64,000 nt of DNA from Littorina saxatilis (GCF_037325665.1 NC_090252.1:55030320-55094319); one strand, 5' to 3'; positions 31,920 to 43,790 are shown, counted from the stretch's first letter. The notes: generated by a model from the letters alone, not told the origin. A program made the numbers and translations.

Positions 31920-34900
31920 GACATTAACAAAATCCGGTAACCTACGGACAGTAAATTTCACAGGGAAGGGAACAAGAACGTCGAAAATGGAAAAGTATGT
32001 TTTTTCTTTCAAACCATTGATAGAGCTCTGAAGCTACACACAAGTTGTGCAGAGAGAGCACTCGGCCTATTCATTTTTGGCACTAAAACATGCGCACACA
32101 CAAAAAGAAAGTTTTTAAAAAGTGGCGCCGATGTATTCTCACACTCACAGCCTTAGAATATTGCAGTTTGTATGTTACCAAATTGAGGCATGATTTTACT
32201 CCATGCAATTACCTGACCAAATCTGCGACAGTCGGGCAAACTTCTTACAAGTCGGATTGGGCCTTCAATCAAATACTCAGAAACCAGCAGCTACTGTAAG
32301 TAATACTAGTTTTGTTGTTATTTTTTTTTACAGCTTGTACTGAATGTGTTTTCTTTTATCTCCTCAGAATCGAGTCAGCCAGGGAAAGACCATTGAGAGG
32401 GAGAGCGCACAGTAAAGCATATATGGCATGCACTTCGGTGGACCAGTGCCATCATCTTCATAACAAGAGATGCAGATCATATTTTCTTATGTTTAAGTAT
32501 AGCTGTTAGCAAAAGTATTTGACGATTCTTCGGTACGACTTTCGTGTTTAATCCTATTAGCTTGTGCACAGCCCCAAAATCTGTTTTATTTTGATTTATC
32601 ATTTATAGTTTGAATTTTTTTTTAATGGAATTAGTCCAAATGTAAATACATCTAAGGTTGCAATATTGTTTTCTTGTATATACCCTTAAAACTACCTCTT
32701 CGTGTAAACAAAATTTAATTGTAAAAAGAAGTGTTTGTTCAAGGGAGATAATTTGAAGCATTTTTTTTTAAATCAGTAAAACTGCGTAGTGACATCCTCA
32801 ATTAAATAAAAAGAATAAGGAATAAAGGTATACACACAGGTTGTACCCATTTTCTTGATTGCACTGCTTTTAAGTAGAACGCTTTTTTTCTCAGAATTAT
32901 TTTACAAATAAAATTCAAGGGAGGCAATTGATATGATAAAAAGGAAGAATTTTTCTTTTCTTAGAATACTGTACACATTTAGTAAAGTATAATTTACAAG
33001 ACAAAACACAGGGTTTTTTTGTGTTTTTTTCTGTGCCTACTACTTGACAAGAGAACCACGAGATTTGTGCAGATTATTTAAAATTTTCTGTACAGTATAT
33101 TTTACAAAGACAGATCCATACAATATCTATAATTTTGTAATAGATGTTTACAATTTGTGGGTATGTTTTTTTTTTAAATCAACAGTTCGGATAGCCACAA
33201 CAAGTGTGTTTGTCTTGTGATTTGAGAGCTTTAGCACTGGATGCTTAGAATCCTCTTGATCATTTACTTCAGTAGGTTAAGCCACCTTCTCCAAAATCTT
33301 CTCTCCTATTCTGTGCTTACTACAGTGGGTTTGACAAGAGAACCACGAGATTTGTTTTTGTACATATGTTGCTTTTATTCTGTACACTTTAATATTTTAA
33401 TCCTATGTGCACATTTTTTTTTTTAACTGTGTTTTTTTTTGTTTTTTTCTCCCCTGTATTCAAAGTGTGTATGAAAACCACAACCTGTCACAGCAGTATT
33501 ATTAATCTGGATCTCCCTGCTAAGAACGTAATTAACAGAACGTGTGCATGTAGCTAAAGAACTTAAAAAGAATTTCTGCTACTTCACTCAAAATACGTCC
33601 ATCCTCACACTCATATTTCTTAAAACAATATTTGTTCATACAAACATGTTTGCGAATTATTCAATTTTGCGTAAAATATTCAATTACGATTTCTTTGTGT
33701 GTTGCAAAATTATGTAATAAAATTATGCAAGATCAAATTCAAAACAGCAATAAAGCTGCTGACGGCAGAATACCTCTGTTGACTTCTCTATCTGTTGGGT
33801 CAAACTATGCCACAGACATGTTTCTTCTAGTAGCTCAATATCATGTGATACAGTCTCAAAGACAGAACAACGCAATAACCTTTTTTTGTGTAGATTCGAT
33901 TGACTTTTTCCTGAAATAAAATATTCATGAAGCGGGTTCTGACTGAGTTAATATATTTCTGGAAAGCTGAACAACGCAATGCGTCTGTGACTGGTGAAGA
34001 AGCAGAGCTGGAGCTTTTTGTATTGTTTGTCGTTGGTTACACACGCACTCACATACGGTCAACAAAATGTTGCATGTTCCTGCTTGACAAACAAATGCCT
34101 GCATACATGTGTGCACGTTCGAACGTACGAACATTCATACCTGTGCAAACAATCTACAACTTCAAGTTCAACACCCAAACCCCACACATTCCTCCAAAAG
34201 GAGTCTGAAATATAATACTGGCATTTGTTGTATTAAACGAGGACCTCAACTTCCATTGTCTAGTGCATGTGGGTCTCATGTTATACGTGTGAAACCACTT
34301 ACTTAAAAAAGAAAAAATCTTGTAAGCTTATCAACTAAAAACAAACAAAAAACGAACAATTATATTCTTAAACAAACTGGTTAGAATAACAGATTTAGGA
34401 GAATGCAATGCAAGGAACATCTTTATCTATCGGTCGATGCTTAGATCTAGAAAAGCACCCACTTATTCCAGTATTATAGAGAAAAAAAATCCAATTGAAA
34501 AAGTTTCAGATCTAGACAAGGCAGCACTAGCAGCAATTTTAGCTAGCAAAATCGAACTTGCCCTGCAGTCATGCAAGGTCGAACCACTTTCCCTGCCTAG
34601 TGGGGGTTTGGCGGGTAGAGGGCCGGTGCTGGCACACTCGGAGTGAAACGACATGTCACCTACTTCGATAGCTTCTCCGGATTTACGTGTACAAACAGCG
34701 TCCGGGTTTACCGCTTCGATTCGAAACCCTAGTTTCCCATGTTGGTAACAAACTGGCTATTTGTTTATCAGATGTGTCGTTGTTCCACATTAAATGATGC
34801 TAGAATGCAAGGTCGCACTCATTTGGTTATCAAACCAGGTTGTGTTCTTTTTTTTCATCACCTTTTTCCGCGCAAACAGTTTTGCGCCATTTCTTTTGCG

Positions 34901-35036
34901 CAGACTTGGACAGGAAGCGGAAGCGCATCCCTATTTCTGATTGGACAATGATGCCGACGCCCACTTGACCCCCACTACAATGTCAAGGTCGGAAAGTCGT
35001 GAATAGCGTTCACGGGATACCTCCAGCTTCGCTGGG
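31920..35036. other. AT-rich sequence, no supported gene
   Basis: Frames of 60-95 codons (for example 32090-32299 and 34437-34646) show no recognisable domain. A possible splice pair follows the first (donor after CAGCTACT, acceptor CTCCTCAG near 32366), but the support is too thin for a gene. No terminal repeats were identified. Confidence 0.45.
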
Positions 35037-35145
35037 ATAAGACAGAATCATGGTTTGAAACGCAGTCATTAGTAAAAAGGGTGAACAAAAGAGGTGACAG
35101 CACGCAGCCTTGTGGAGTACCTGTGTTCAGTGTGAGTGGGGCAGA
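35037..35145 (-). mobile_element. Rex1-like LINE, 5' remnant (split copy)
   Basis: The minus strand reads SAPLTLNTGTPQGCVLSPLL then FTLFTNDCVSNHDSVL, the RT block that directly precedes the KFSDD box found at 26107. It is therefore the 5' end of the truncated Rex1-like copy, separated by the 8.9-kb block. Its right edge abuts the CR1/L2-type LINE half. Confidence 0.82.
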
Positions 35146-36362
35146 GAACATGGTTTTGAATCAGTGTGGAGAGGGGCTTAGTGTACATGATGAAAAGGAT
35201 GTGACCAAGTACTGAACCTTGAGGAACGCCGAAAGAAAGTGGGGCTGGAGCAGACATCTGGCCATCGACAAGCACAGCCTGAGTCCTGCCAATGAGATAG
35301 GACTCAAGCCATGCTAGCGGTGGACCGGAGATGCCATACAGAGTCTGAAGTCTATGGAGAAGCGTTACATGGTCAATCGTGTCGAACGCTGCAGAAAGGT
35401 CAAGTAGGGTAAGCACTGACACATCACCACCATCCAGAGCAGACAGAATGTCACTTATTACTTTAAGTAGGGCTGTTTCAGTACAGGGAGAAGGGCGATA
35501 AGCGGACTGAGAGTGCGAGATCAAATCATGGGTGTTCAAATATGACAACAGCTGCTTCAAAACTACCTTTTCAAAAATTTTGGACAAGAATGATAAATTA
35601 GATACAGGACGATACTTTTTCAAAATATTGACATCAAGACTAGGTTTTTTGAGAAGTGGTTTGACAAGTGCAGTTTTGAACAATGATGGAAAAACACCAG
35701 ATAACAGGCTATCATTGACAATTTGAGTAAGAGTTGGCAACAACACATCAAGATTCTCAAAATGGTGTGGGTCAAGTGGACAAGTTGTTGGTTTGGACTT
35801 CAGAATAATGGATCTAAGGTCTTTTTCACTGATTGGCTGAAATGATGAAAAAGAACAATCAGTGGGAACATCAACATGACTGGAGGAAGCAGAATGTGCA
35901 CTCATCTGATCAAGGTCAGAACGAATAATTATCAGAAACCTTCTTGATAAAATAGTCACTGAATACATCTGGCAGCTGACTAGCGGGGAAACAGTGGGAA
36001 GTGGGGATACCTTACTGCGGCCGGTCAACCGGCTGCAAATATCGAACCGTTTTTTGCTTGAATCGCAGGCAATAATCTGGGTTTGGAGGAAGGTTGTCCT
36101 TGCTGCGTGTACTAACTTAGTTACAATGTCCTTTGCTCGTTGAAATATTTGTTTGTGGACAGTAAGACTAGTCTTAAGATACCTGCGCTCAGCACGCCTA
36201 CGGTCACATTTGGCATCACGCAGTTCGACACAGATGTCGGAGTACCACGGTGCGAACTTGGACGGACGGACAGGGCGACGTAAAACGGGGGCATGAGCGT
36301 CAAGAGCAGCACGAAGTGTGGCATCAAGTTGGTCAGCGGAGGGGGAGGGGGGCATCAGGCTA
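35146..36362 (-). mobile_element. CR1/L2-type LINE, 5' half (split copy)
   Basis: The minus-strand frame (about 36355-35145) carries the pre-RT region (PWYSDICVELRDAKCDRRRAE), KKYRPVSNLSFLSK, LLDLSAAFDTIDH, SFGVPQGSVLG and PLSTLIQNH, and ends just before the FADD box. The other half, starting at that box, lies at 24943. The endonuclease is missing, so the copy was 5'-truncated. Around 35910-35990 (SCQMYSVTILSRRFLIII) the reading departs from the expected LPDVFSDFF-like residues, suggesting two compensating frameshifts. Confidence 0.85.
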
Positions 36363-37151
36363 GGAATATGTTAACGTTTCAAGAGTCTGAGTTTATAAAC
36401 AGTCGAGACAATGTCAATGTGTCTTTACACCATAAACATGGTGGAAGGATAACTGTTCTTTGCATTGCGTGGGTAGCAGATTATTTTCTTACACTCGACT
36501 GCTTACCTTAGAATCTTGGCAGCTTTATTTGTTGCAGATAAACAGACTAATGATTATACAACCTACTGCCACATTTCATTTGGGTATGACCACTTATGTT
36601 TGTCTTGTTAACACATGAGATAAAAATGGAACGGCCACGTTGTTTTCCAGAGACAGGGATTATCGCAGAGTGCTTCTTATTATACTCTGCAGTTACGCTT
36701 GACTGGGCATCGCTGTAGCACAACAATCATAACGAAAATGTCAATTGTGTTTGCAGGACTAGCTAATTTACACCAGTAGTCAAACTTTGGCAGTCTTTGT
36801 ATCACATATTTGTTTGCATGTAAACTTATGAATGTTGTGGGTGAAGGTCAACAGATCTCTGACAGTTTAAACAACTTTTCTTCCAGAATAGAACATTTAA
36901 ACAAATGAATATAACTATACCAAATGATACCCGAAGCATAAAGTCCTGTAAGACTTTCAAAAAAGAAGATCAATATAAATGCAAGTCATTTTCGTTTGTT
37001 TGTATGTTTTCTTGTTTGTGTTTTAACGTATGTTCTTCTGCACTGAGTTTGAATGCAAAAATTAAAAAAAAACAATTAGAAGGTATCTTAGAGGTGTACA
37101 AATGAACGACTTACAGCAGTGAAATCATTATTCCAATCCCTTTTTACATTA
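36363..37151 (+). other. Intron 2 of gene 1; no feature recognised
   Basis: AT-rich sequence without a supported exon, tail or terminal repeat. Confidence 0.45.
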
Positions 37152-37350
37152 TTAGTCAAGTTTTGACTGAATATTTTAGCATAGACCGGGAATCGAGGCA
37201 AGGGTGGACAATGGGATTCCATTTCAGCTCGGAAGCTTACAAATCAATTAATGAGTTTGGCCATTACAAATCTCAAAAAGCTTATGAACAATCGAATGTT
37301 AGTAATTGATTCTTTATTATTTCCTGAATCCAAAAATATATAGATATGCC
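37152..37350. mobile_element. Degraded, internally deleted copy of the hairpin-ended element
   Basis: Starts TAGTCAAGTTTTGACTGAAT like 20252 and 53441, then keeps the parts GGGAATCGA, CATTTCAGCT, AATCAATTAATGA and TTGGCCATTA with the middle missing. Older and more diverged than the two full copies. Confidence 0.7.
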
Positions 37351-37686
37351 ATGTTCACTCTGTAAATGTACTCAAGATGTACTTTTGCATGCTTCGCGGA
37401 GATGAGCTGGACCTGTCTGAATCTTAGGGTTTAGGCTAGCGAAGCCATAGTAGTCTCGGTGATGGCTTGTTTTTTACTGTTGAACTTTTTGTTTCAAGCC
37501 GACAGATTGACTTACTGTTTTTACATCGCTTCGCCTGGCTTATTATTTATGAGAATATTGACAGGGTGTCTACGGTAGACCTATTAAACTTGTATTTGGT
37601 AAGGAATTTTGTGAAAGCGGAACACTTTACTGTACTGTTGCATACAAGGAGACCTAGACAACTGAAATATTGTGCGGATGTGTGTG

Positions 37687-37734
<48 letters not shown>

Positions 37735-37859
37735 AAATTTCAATATGTGTAACTTTTTAAGGTACACTAATGTTATTACTTTCTTTTAACTGGGCCCTCT
37801 TCTCGTTATACCGTAATTCTCTTATACTTACTTTTCTTACAATTTTAAATCTGTTTCAG
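37351..37859 (+). repeat. GT microsatellite and end of intron 2
   Basis: A (GT)n tract at about 37679-37731. The intron ends CTGTTTCAG at 37859. Confidence 0.9.
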
Positions 37860-38128
37860 GTACGAGGATTCCACGCACGAGAAATACGAAAGAATCAAGA
37901 CACTCTGGGGATCAGATTTTTGCAAAAAGCTCATTGTGGCCTTCACTTTCGGGGACAAAAGTGTCAGGGACATACAACAAGACATTGCAAGTGCAGGACA
38001 ACACTTGAAGAACGTAGTAGCTGATGCTGACCAACGATATCTTCTATTCAACAGGAATTTCCCTCGGACGGAGCAGGTTGACAAACTAGTAAAGATGATT
38101 TTGCAAATGAGGCCACCTTCTGCTACAG
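37860..38128 (+). CDS. GIMAP/AIG1-like GTPase gene 1, third coding exon
   Basis: The exon completes the split codon from exon 2 and reads KYEDSTHEKYERIKTLWGSD, then FCKKLIVAFTFGDKS and QRYLLFNRN. IVAFTFGD and RYLLFNRN sit where AIG1/GIMAP proteins have the G4 and G5 regions at the end of the GTPase fold, and the LWG.DF block before them is typical. It ends at CTACAG before GTATGA (phase 1). If the donor is not used, the frame closes after 12 more residues at 38166. Gene 2 has the matching exon with the same entry and exit phase. A further C-terminal exon was not found before gene 2. Confidence 0.8.
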
Positions 38129-38320
38129 GTATGACATACATTATGAGCAGTGCATTGAGAAAATGACGCAGATATTACAGGTGGTTCTAACTATATTTTC
38201 AAGGCAGTAAGAGAACAATGTGTGTCTGTGTCACTGCTGGTATCTTCTTAAACAACTGTCGAATTGTTAGGCTTGTTGCTTTGTACGAATTTGCTACATT
38301 TTTTTAAATAGCGACATAAG

Positions 38321-38324
38321 TATG

Positions 38325-38379
<55 letters not shown>

Positions 38380-38392
38380 TGCACGTGTGTGT

Positions 38393-38435
<43 letters not shown>

Positions 38436-38443
38436 TGCACGTA

Positions 38444-38481
<38 letters not shown>

Positions 38482-38505
38482 TGTGTGTGTGTGTAAGTGT
38501 GTATG
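38321..38505. repeat. GT microsatellite
   Basis: Interrupted (GT)n tract. The 110-codon frames on either strand are artefacts. Confidence 0.97.
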
Positions 38506-38719
38506 TGCGCTTGCGTGAGGTTGGGTGTGTGTCAAAATGTGTTGTGCAATATGGCATACAAATCTTTTTAAATTTGTTGTTAACAATTACAGCTTTGTAT
38601 TCCATGTTTATTATTTTTTACGAAGTAATTATAGTAAAACAGTCTTATGATTCTTATTTGTTCGACCCTCTTAGGATTATGGAGTTTTATGCACTGTCTT
38701 TTATAGTTAACTGAACTTT

Positions 38720-38964
38720 TGTATTTGAAATAGCCCATTGCAGTTGGTGTAGGCCTTAAGCTTATTTCCAGTTTGTCCAGTATTTAATTTAATTCTCTAT
38801 TTTTGTATGAACTCAAATGGTTAGTGTTCTTAGTATGTCTTGCTAGGCCAAGTTCTATTTAATCAGAGTATGTCTGCGTGTGCTTATACCTAGCGATATT
38901 GTAAAGCGCATAGTGCTTTTAGTTATGCGCTATATAAATTTCCTCAATAAATAAATAAATAAAT
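38720..38964 (+). repeat. LINE/SINE-type 3' tail relic
   Basis: Ends with TGTAAAGCGCATAGTGC, TATGCGCTATATAAAT and then (AATA)n (about 38944-38964). The GCGC...GCGCTATATAA hairpin tail is of the same type as the CR1/L2 tails at 7020-7070 and 44750-44803 (opposite orientation). No coding part is attached. Confidence 0.55.
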
Positions 38965-40018
38965 AACAATTCAGTTTGTGAGGAGACTTAGTTTATGCCC
39001 GAAAACTCACCTCATAGGTTGTTTAAGACCACATTGATGTCAGCAACTGTAGGAATTGAGTCCTGCGTGACGTCATCATGCCATTCTAGGAAGGCTACTC
39101 TACCTAGAACTTTACACTTGTTGACGATGACGTCAAAATTGATTTTGCAGGAATCGTTGGTCCTATTAGACCAACAACCTCGTCATGAACGAGTGAGGGA
39201 GTAGGCCGATATCTAAATGTGCTGCTATAAAGCACACCAGGTTTATGCCTCTTAGGACCTGCAATGTGCAACAACCTGTTCTAAACAGATCAGGCACATT
39301 CGTAATGGCAGTCCGACAAGAACGGAACCGAATTCCAAGGAAAAACTCGAACGGCTGCAGAGCTGAGCGAAACACATTTCGCATAAAAAACATGTTCTTC
39401 ATGTTTGCCAAAAACGGACTTTTTGCGTCTTGCCTTTTGGGTTCTGTTTCCCATTACTTTAACACTTTTATCTGCAACCTTAACGTCCCCATTTGGTACC
39501 CATTTTCTCAAGTGTAATGAAACATTTTGTTGCAGGGTCTTATCCGCTAACAACCTTGGGTGAGTAATATAGGACAATGCCTTGATACTTTTAACATGAA
39601 TGAAGTTATTCTAGCTTCTTTTTTTTAATTGATGAGCATTTTAATATTGCGTTTCAGATTTTATCTGAACGTTGCTTTACCTTTTGATTCCAAAGACCAT
39701 TGTTCTCCCTGCAAACACATTGATGAAGTACAAACCATAAATGTAGTGCTTGTGCAAGTTTCAAAATTGTGTCACCATGTGGGCTAGTGACTTTGAAATT
39801 TGACTAGCTCCAAAACAAGCCAATCAGGTCATGAAAGACCAAAGCGAAGACCCTTTTCTTTGTGTGGCAGAAGTAAAAGATGATGTAAAAATATAAACAA
39901 AAAATTACTTCGTTGGATTTGACTTTAATCAAATAGCATTGCAGCCTTGCTGCAAAAGTACTAAATACAAAAAAGAACAATTCATTGAATATGATGCTTT
40001 CTGGCTGGATTTGTCCCC
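38965..40018 (+). repeat. Duplicated upstream segment of GIMAP-like gene 2
   Basis: Matches 1891-2572 and then 5195-5640 of gene 1 without the 2.6-kb block that separates them there. It includes the conserved 24-nt splice-bordered stretch (39536-39559). It is interrupted at 40018 by the TIR element and resumes at 41200. I infer promoter and leader DNA. Confidence 0.8.
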
Positions 40019-41199
40019 CACACCTTCCCAGCACTGAGAATTCGGTTATCTAGAGCAGCCATCTATAAATAGCCCAGCCAGCTGCACACAGCGAGCCAGC
40101 CAGTCAGCTGAGGGTGCCAGCAACAAACTGGCCTGTCTGACCGTAGCTGTAATACTCTTACTTACAACTTTATTTAATGATAGCTGAGCCGTTTGTTGCA
40201 TTTCTTTTTTGAAATTTGACACATGACTAGATCGATTTCTGCAGATACCACTCAATGCAATTGTAATCCCATTTCAATTTGGTAAGAAGTATTTATTAGT
40301 ACTAACTGATTGAGGTGCTTTGGTGTGTTTTGAAAGTGTTAGCACACTTTTACTACAGACATAATACAGTTTTGTTTTAGAGGCAACAAGCCTGCTAAAC
40401 ACAGAACAGCAAGCAGAATGAATGAAGCAAGCCTTACCTTTGCACCAGAAAGTAGAATGAATAACTGCTAATCCAATACACTGCACTCCATTGTATTGTA
40501 TACAACTTTCACAATTCATTTTGACGGCATGAAAATGAGCACAGTCCACACAAAAACAACAAAATAAAACAGCACAGATACCAACACATTCACTTTCCTT
40601 TAGATAAGGCACATATTCATTCCAGTAGTGCTTGCTTTCCACAGAACAGAGAGCACAGTGAGTGGGAGTAGACACTCGTCCCAAAGTACAGACCAAACCC
40701 ATGGCGCCCCCCCCCCCCCCCACCCTTTTTCCCCCCAGACAAGTCTTGCTTCCCTAGAACTGTTTATTACAACCTGCAGCATAGCATCTCTCCCAACAGG
40801 TCTAGGTACCAGCAAAGCTACAGAATTAAAGGGAACTGAGATAAGGGGGCATTTGTTTTAACATCTGGAATCCATTTCCTGCTCAGTGCCAAGGGGCCAG
40901 TTTCACTTAAAGCTGCCTACTATCAATTACAGTGGGGATAAACATCCCTGGCTCGACACACAGCAAGCTAATTGCCTGGCTGACAGACTGGTGCAAGATA
41001 GTGGGGCATTAGAATGAAGGGAATGTGTTGTAAATCTCCTAGAAACAGCACTCGCCAGAGATAGTGAGACTCTGCTGGCCGCCATTTTGGATTTCCATTG
41101 CCCTGGTAACCAGCCAGTGCGGGCGCACTGGCAGGAACAACTGGGTCGGCTAGGCCGCGAACCGAATTCTGACCTGCACAGCGCGGCTGAGAAGGTGTG
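40019..41199. mobile_element. TIR DNA transposon with paralogous empty site
   Basis: 1181 bp with termini CACACCTTCCCAGC and GCTGAGAAGGTGTG (13 of 14 complementary), flanked by CCCC on both sides (40015-40018 and 41200-41203). Gene 1 has the intact site TTTTCCCCACAATTAACGCC near 5636-5655, so this insertion followed the gene duplication. A 4-bp duplication with CAC termini is compatible with the Chapaev branch of CMC transposons, but the C-run makes the length uncertain. Minus frames inside (about 150 codons, Cys-rich) show no transposase. Confidence 0.85.
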
Positions 41200-41295
41200 C
41201 CCCACAATTAACGCCGCTTGCTCAATGATTTTGTTACAAGGTCTTCTTTGCTGGTCTTAATCACAGGGGCTGCTCCACCACTGACACCATCCAGA

Positions 41296-41463
41296 ATGGA
41301 CTCCTCACACACAAACGACGAAAGAAAGCTGAGCGTTGTTATCATTGGAAGGACAAAGACCGGCAAAACCAAACTCGGCAGTGCGATTGTTGGGAAGCAG
41401 CTTCCCTCTAAAACGTTTGACGCGACGAGCACAACAGTCAAAATTGGAAGCACTAATATCACG
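41296..41463 (+). CDS. GIMAP/AIG1-like GTPase gene 2, first coding exon
   Basis: Encodes 56 residues from ATG 41296 (MDSSHTNDERKLSVVIIGRT...). The P-loop GRTKTGKT is at residues 18-25 after a VVII strand, and a Thr-rich stretch (FDATSTTVKI) lies where the switch I Thr is expected. Ends at ACG before GTAATG, phase 0, as in gene 1. The sequence just before the ATG (GGGGCTGCTCCACCACTGAC) is conserved with gene 1, which supports the start and a leader exon. Protein identity to gene 1 is modest, so the duplication is not recent or the copies diverge fast, as immune GTPases do. Confidence 0.8.
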
Positions 41464-42523
41464 GTAATGTACTCTTGCTGTTCCGGTTTTTTTCCACATA
41501 AAGTGTGGATTTATGCAGTCAGACAAAAACTACAACACCCCTATTCCCTATAAAACATTTAAGAATAAAAAAGTAGAAATGGAATGGCTTCCGCGCAATC
41601 GTCAATCAGCCAAAGCACTGCACACACCCACAGTCAGAACAGTGTGCCTGAGATACCCTCCAAGTTCATCGCCACATTCAAATTATGCCAATAACATTTT
41701 CATGTGTCTTGCAAATGAGTGCATATTAGTATCAGATCTCGTAACACAGTTTCAAGTTTGTAGCTCAAATTATCTTTAACTCATTTTAAAGAGAACATGA
41801 AAGTTGGATTATTTGACCTACAGTCCGAACAAGTAAAAACAAGAGGTTCATATTCAATTAATTCTCACAACTATGATTTGTTTTCGCTTTGCACACACAA
41901 ATGTTGTCAAAATGATATTATCGCAAGTGGTTCAAGCACAATTTATGGGGAATGATCTAATTCTGGCTGTAGTTTATGTCTTCTATTTACCGATTATCAA
42001 TGTGTCAGTCACACTAACCCGATTTAAACTTTCCAGATATATTGGTTTTTTTTTTTTTTTGGGGGGGGGGGGGGTTCTGAAGGACTTAACATACAAAGAG
42101 CAACCCAAGGTAATCGGTAAATTAAAGTTAGAAATTATTCTCCGACTTTGATACGCATTTTCGAAGATGATACTTTGTGTTTGTATCGATAATGTGCTCA
42201 AAATGAGAACATCCGTTCTGTGCTAATTCGGTTTACTGTTGGCCTGTTTCAACGATCAGTGAGGATCCTGTTTATTTTAGAGATGTATATGATTAACTCA
42301 TTATGTAACTTACGCTGTTATGGGACATGCCAGTGAGAGTTCTAAAATATTGACAAAGCTTAAAAAACTAAATGAAAAACAATCGCAAGCTTGAAGAAAA
42401 AACAAACGCATACACACATTTCATGTCTATTTATCAGCTACCAAGTAATTAACCGCAGATGAGTTAACGTTTATTGTCTGGTTTGAGCTACAAAATGTAC
42501 AAGTGAAAATCCGATTCCGTCAG
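41464..42523 (+). other. Intron 1 of gene 2; no feature recognised
   Basis: Contains a poly-T/poly-G run at about 42045-42074 and AT-rich sequence. No transposon end is recognised. Compare 15 kb in the same intron of gene 1. Confidence 0.6.
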
Positions 42524-42648
42524 GTGGTGGATACACCTGATTTGGTTGAAAGATCGACCTTGGATCAAAAAGATCAGGTATCAAAATGGAAAGAATTGAG
42601 TGGATCAGAGCCAGACGTGATCCCTCTTGCTGTGCGGTTTGACAAAAA
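42524..42648 (+). CDS. GIMAP/AIG1-like GTPase gene 2, second coding exon
   Basis: A 125-nt exon between a CGTCAG acceptor and an AAAA/GTAAGT donor, reading VVDTPDLVERST... and leaving in phase 2. The G3 motif VVDTPD and the exon layout equal those of gene 1. It is 6 nt shorter, an in-frame difference. Joined with exon 3 it reads FDKKYMARDLQLYK without a break. Confidence 0.8.
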
Positions 42649-43434
42649 GTAAGTATAGTCATTGAAATGACTTTACCTGCAATTTGTTTTAACATACACA
42701 TTGCCAATCATTTTTTCGTATTATTTTTAGCTACATTTCTCACAGTTACTGTTCTGGTTCTTCTCTGAGGTGTCAAATAGCGTGGGGAACGTTTCTATAA
42801 GCTTGCTTGGACCCAAAACTAAACTGGTAATAAGTAGAGGTGGATTTTGTTTTTCCTTGTAACATACTCACATAGCCTATACATACATTTACCGGGAAAA
42901 TTTACCTTTGTCAGCCTCTGCATATCTTTTATGAGGATTTGATTACGTTGTGCACAAAGAACCTTATTTTTCTTTTATAAGGTAGAAAAGCTCACATTGT
43001 ACAGCATCGTATGAAATATCAAAGTGTGCCGCCATGTGTTATAAGGCGAATTATGTTGTTCATACATTGACAGCAAACAATGTTTATTCCATGGTGAAAG
43101 TATTCCTAAGTAGATAGCTTTCCTGAGTAATCTAGGAGAATCAAAGGATTGGACAGTGTAAGGCCGGTCGTTCACCGAGAGACCCACACAATTTACAGTT
43201 AAGGGTTTTTTTAATTGGATGTTTTTGCAGTGATTTGAAATGTCACACAGATACAAGGTACAATAACCTCAAGACACCTTCAAAGCCTTGTGTCATAGCC
43301 AATGGAAAATGCTTTGATGGTTAAATAAGCTTCTCATGTACGCTGTTAAAGCCATGCGTGTTTGACCTTCTTGTTTCTTTTATAACAATGTGCTGGTAAT
43401 ATCAATTGTGAATAAAATGGCTATATATTAACAG
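42649..43434 (+). other. Intron 2 of gene 2; no feature recognised
   Basis: AT-rich sequence with no supported element. The 93-codon minus frame at 42975-43256 has no domain. Confidence 0.55.
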
Positions 43435-43694
43435 GTACATGGCGCGAGACCTCCAGCTTTACAAGACGATCAAGAAAACCTGGGGGGAAGACGACTTCAA
43501 ACGTCGATTAGTTGTGGTGTTCACATTTGTAAACAAAATGCAGGAAGACATACTCGGAAAGTTAGGGCCTGAGTTTGAGGAAGTGTGGACAGATGTCAAT
43601 CAGCGTTACGTCTTCTTCGATGAAAAGAATGCAGAGCTCGGGAAGCATATTGTCCAATTTATGGTCGGAATCATGGAGTCGCTATCTTCATTGG
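43435..43694 (+). CDS. GIMAP/AIG1-like GTPase gene 2, third coding exon
   Basis: Reads KYMARDLQLYKTIKKTWGED, then RLVVVFTFVNKMQED and QRYVFFDEKN. It corresponds residue for residue in layout to gene 1 exon 3 (TLWG, IVAFTFGDK, QRYLLFNRN). The G4 region has VNK where gene 1 has GDK. Ends at TTGG before GTAAGT in phase 1; reading on gives a stop at 43732 after about 12 residues. The downstream DNA is a microsatellite and then an LTR element, so any later exon would lie beyond 52.3 kb and was not found. Confidence 0.8.
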
Positions 43695-43738
43695 GTAAGT
43701 TAATTGGATTCGAAGTCCTTCACCAAGTTTGACAATGC

Positions 43739-43790
43739 TAAACACACAAACACAGACAGACACACAGACACAGACACAGACACAGACACA

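Larger units (their letters stand above)
26113..35036. other. ~8.9-kb block interrupting the Rex1-like LINE
   Basis: The block lies between the KFSDD part and the TNDCVSNHDSVL part of one reverse transcriptase, so it was inserted into, or recombined with, that LINE. TAAG is present at both borders (26117-26120 and 35038-35041), which is weak support for a target duplication. Contents: microsatellites, a SINE, a hAT-like MITE, candidate exons and a palindrome. No transposase or capsid-type gene was recognised, so what carried the block is unknown. Confidence 0.6.

Noticed and set aside
34437-34646. 69-codon frame with a charged, Leu/Ala-rich sequence
   Set aside because: No homology, no splice context and no codon evidence beyond an open frame.
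40274-40723. Cys-rich 149-codon minus frame as a transposase zinc finger
   Set aside because: The Cys spacing is irregular and no catalytic motif accompanies it; left unassigned inside the TIR element.
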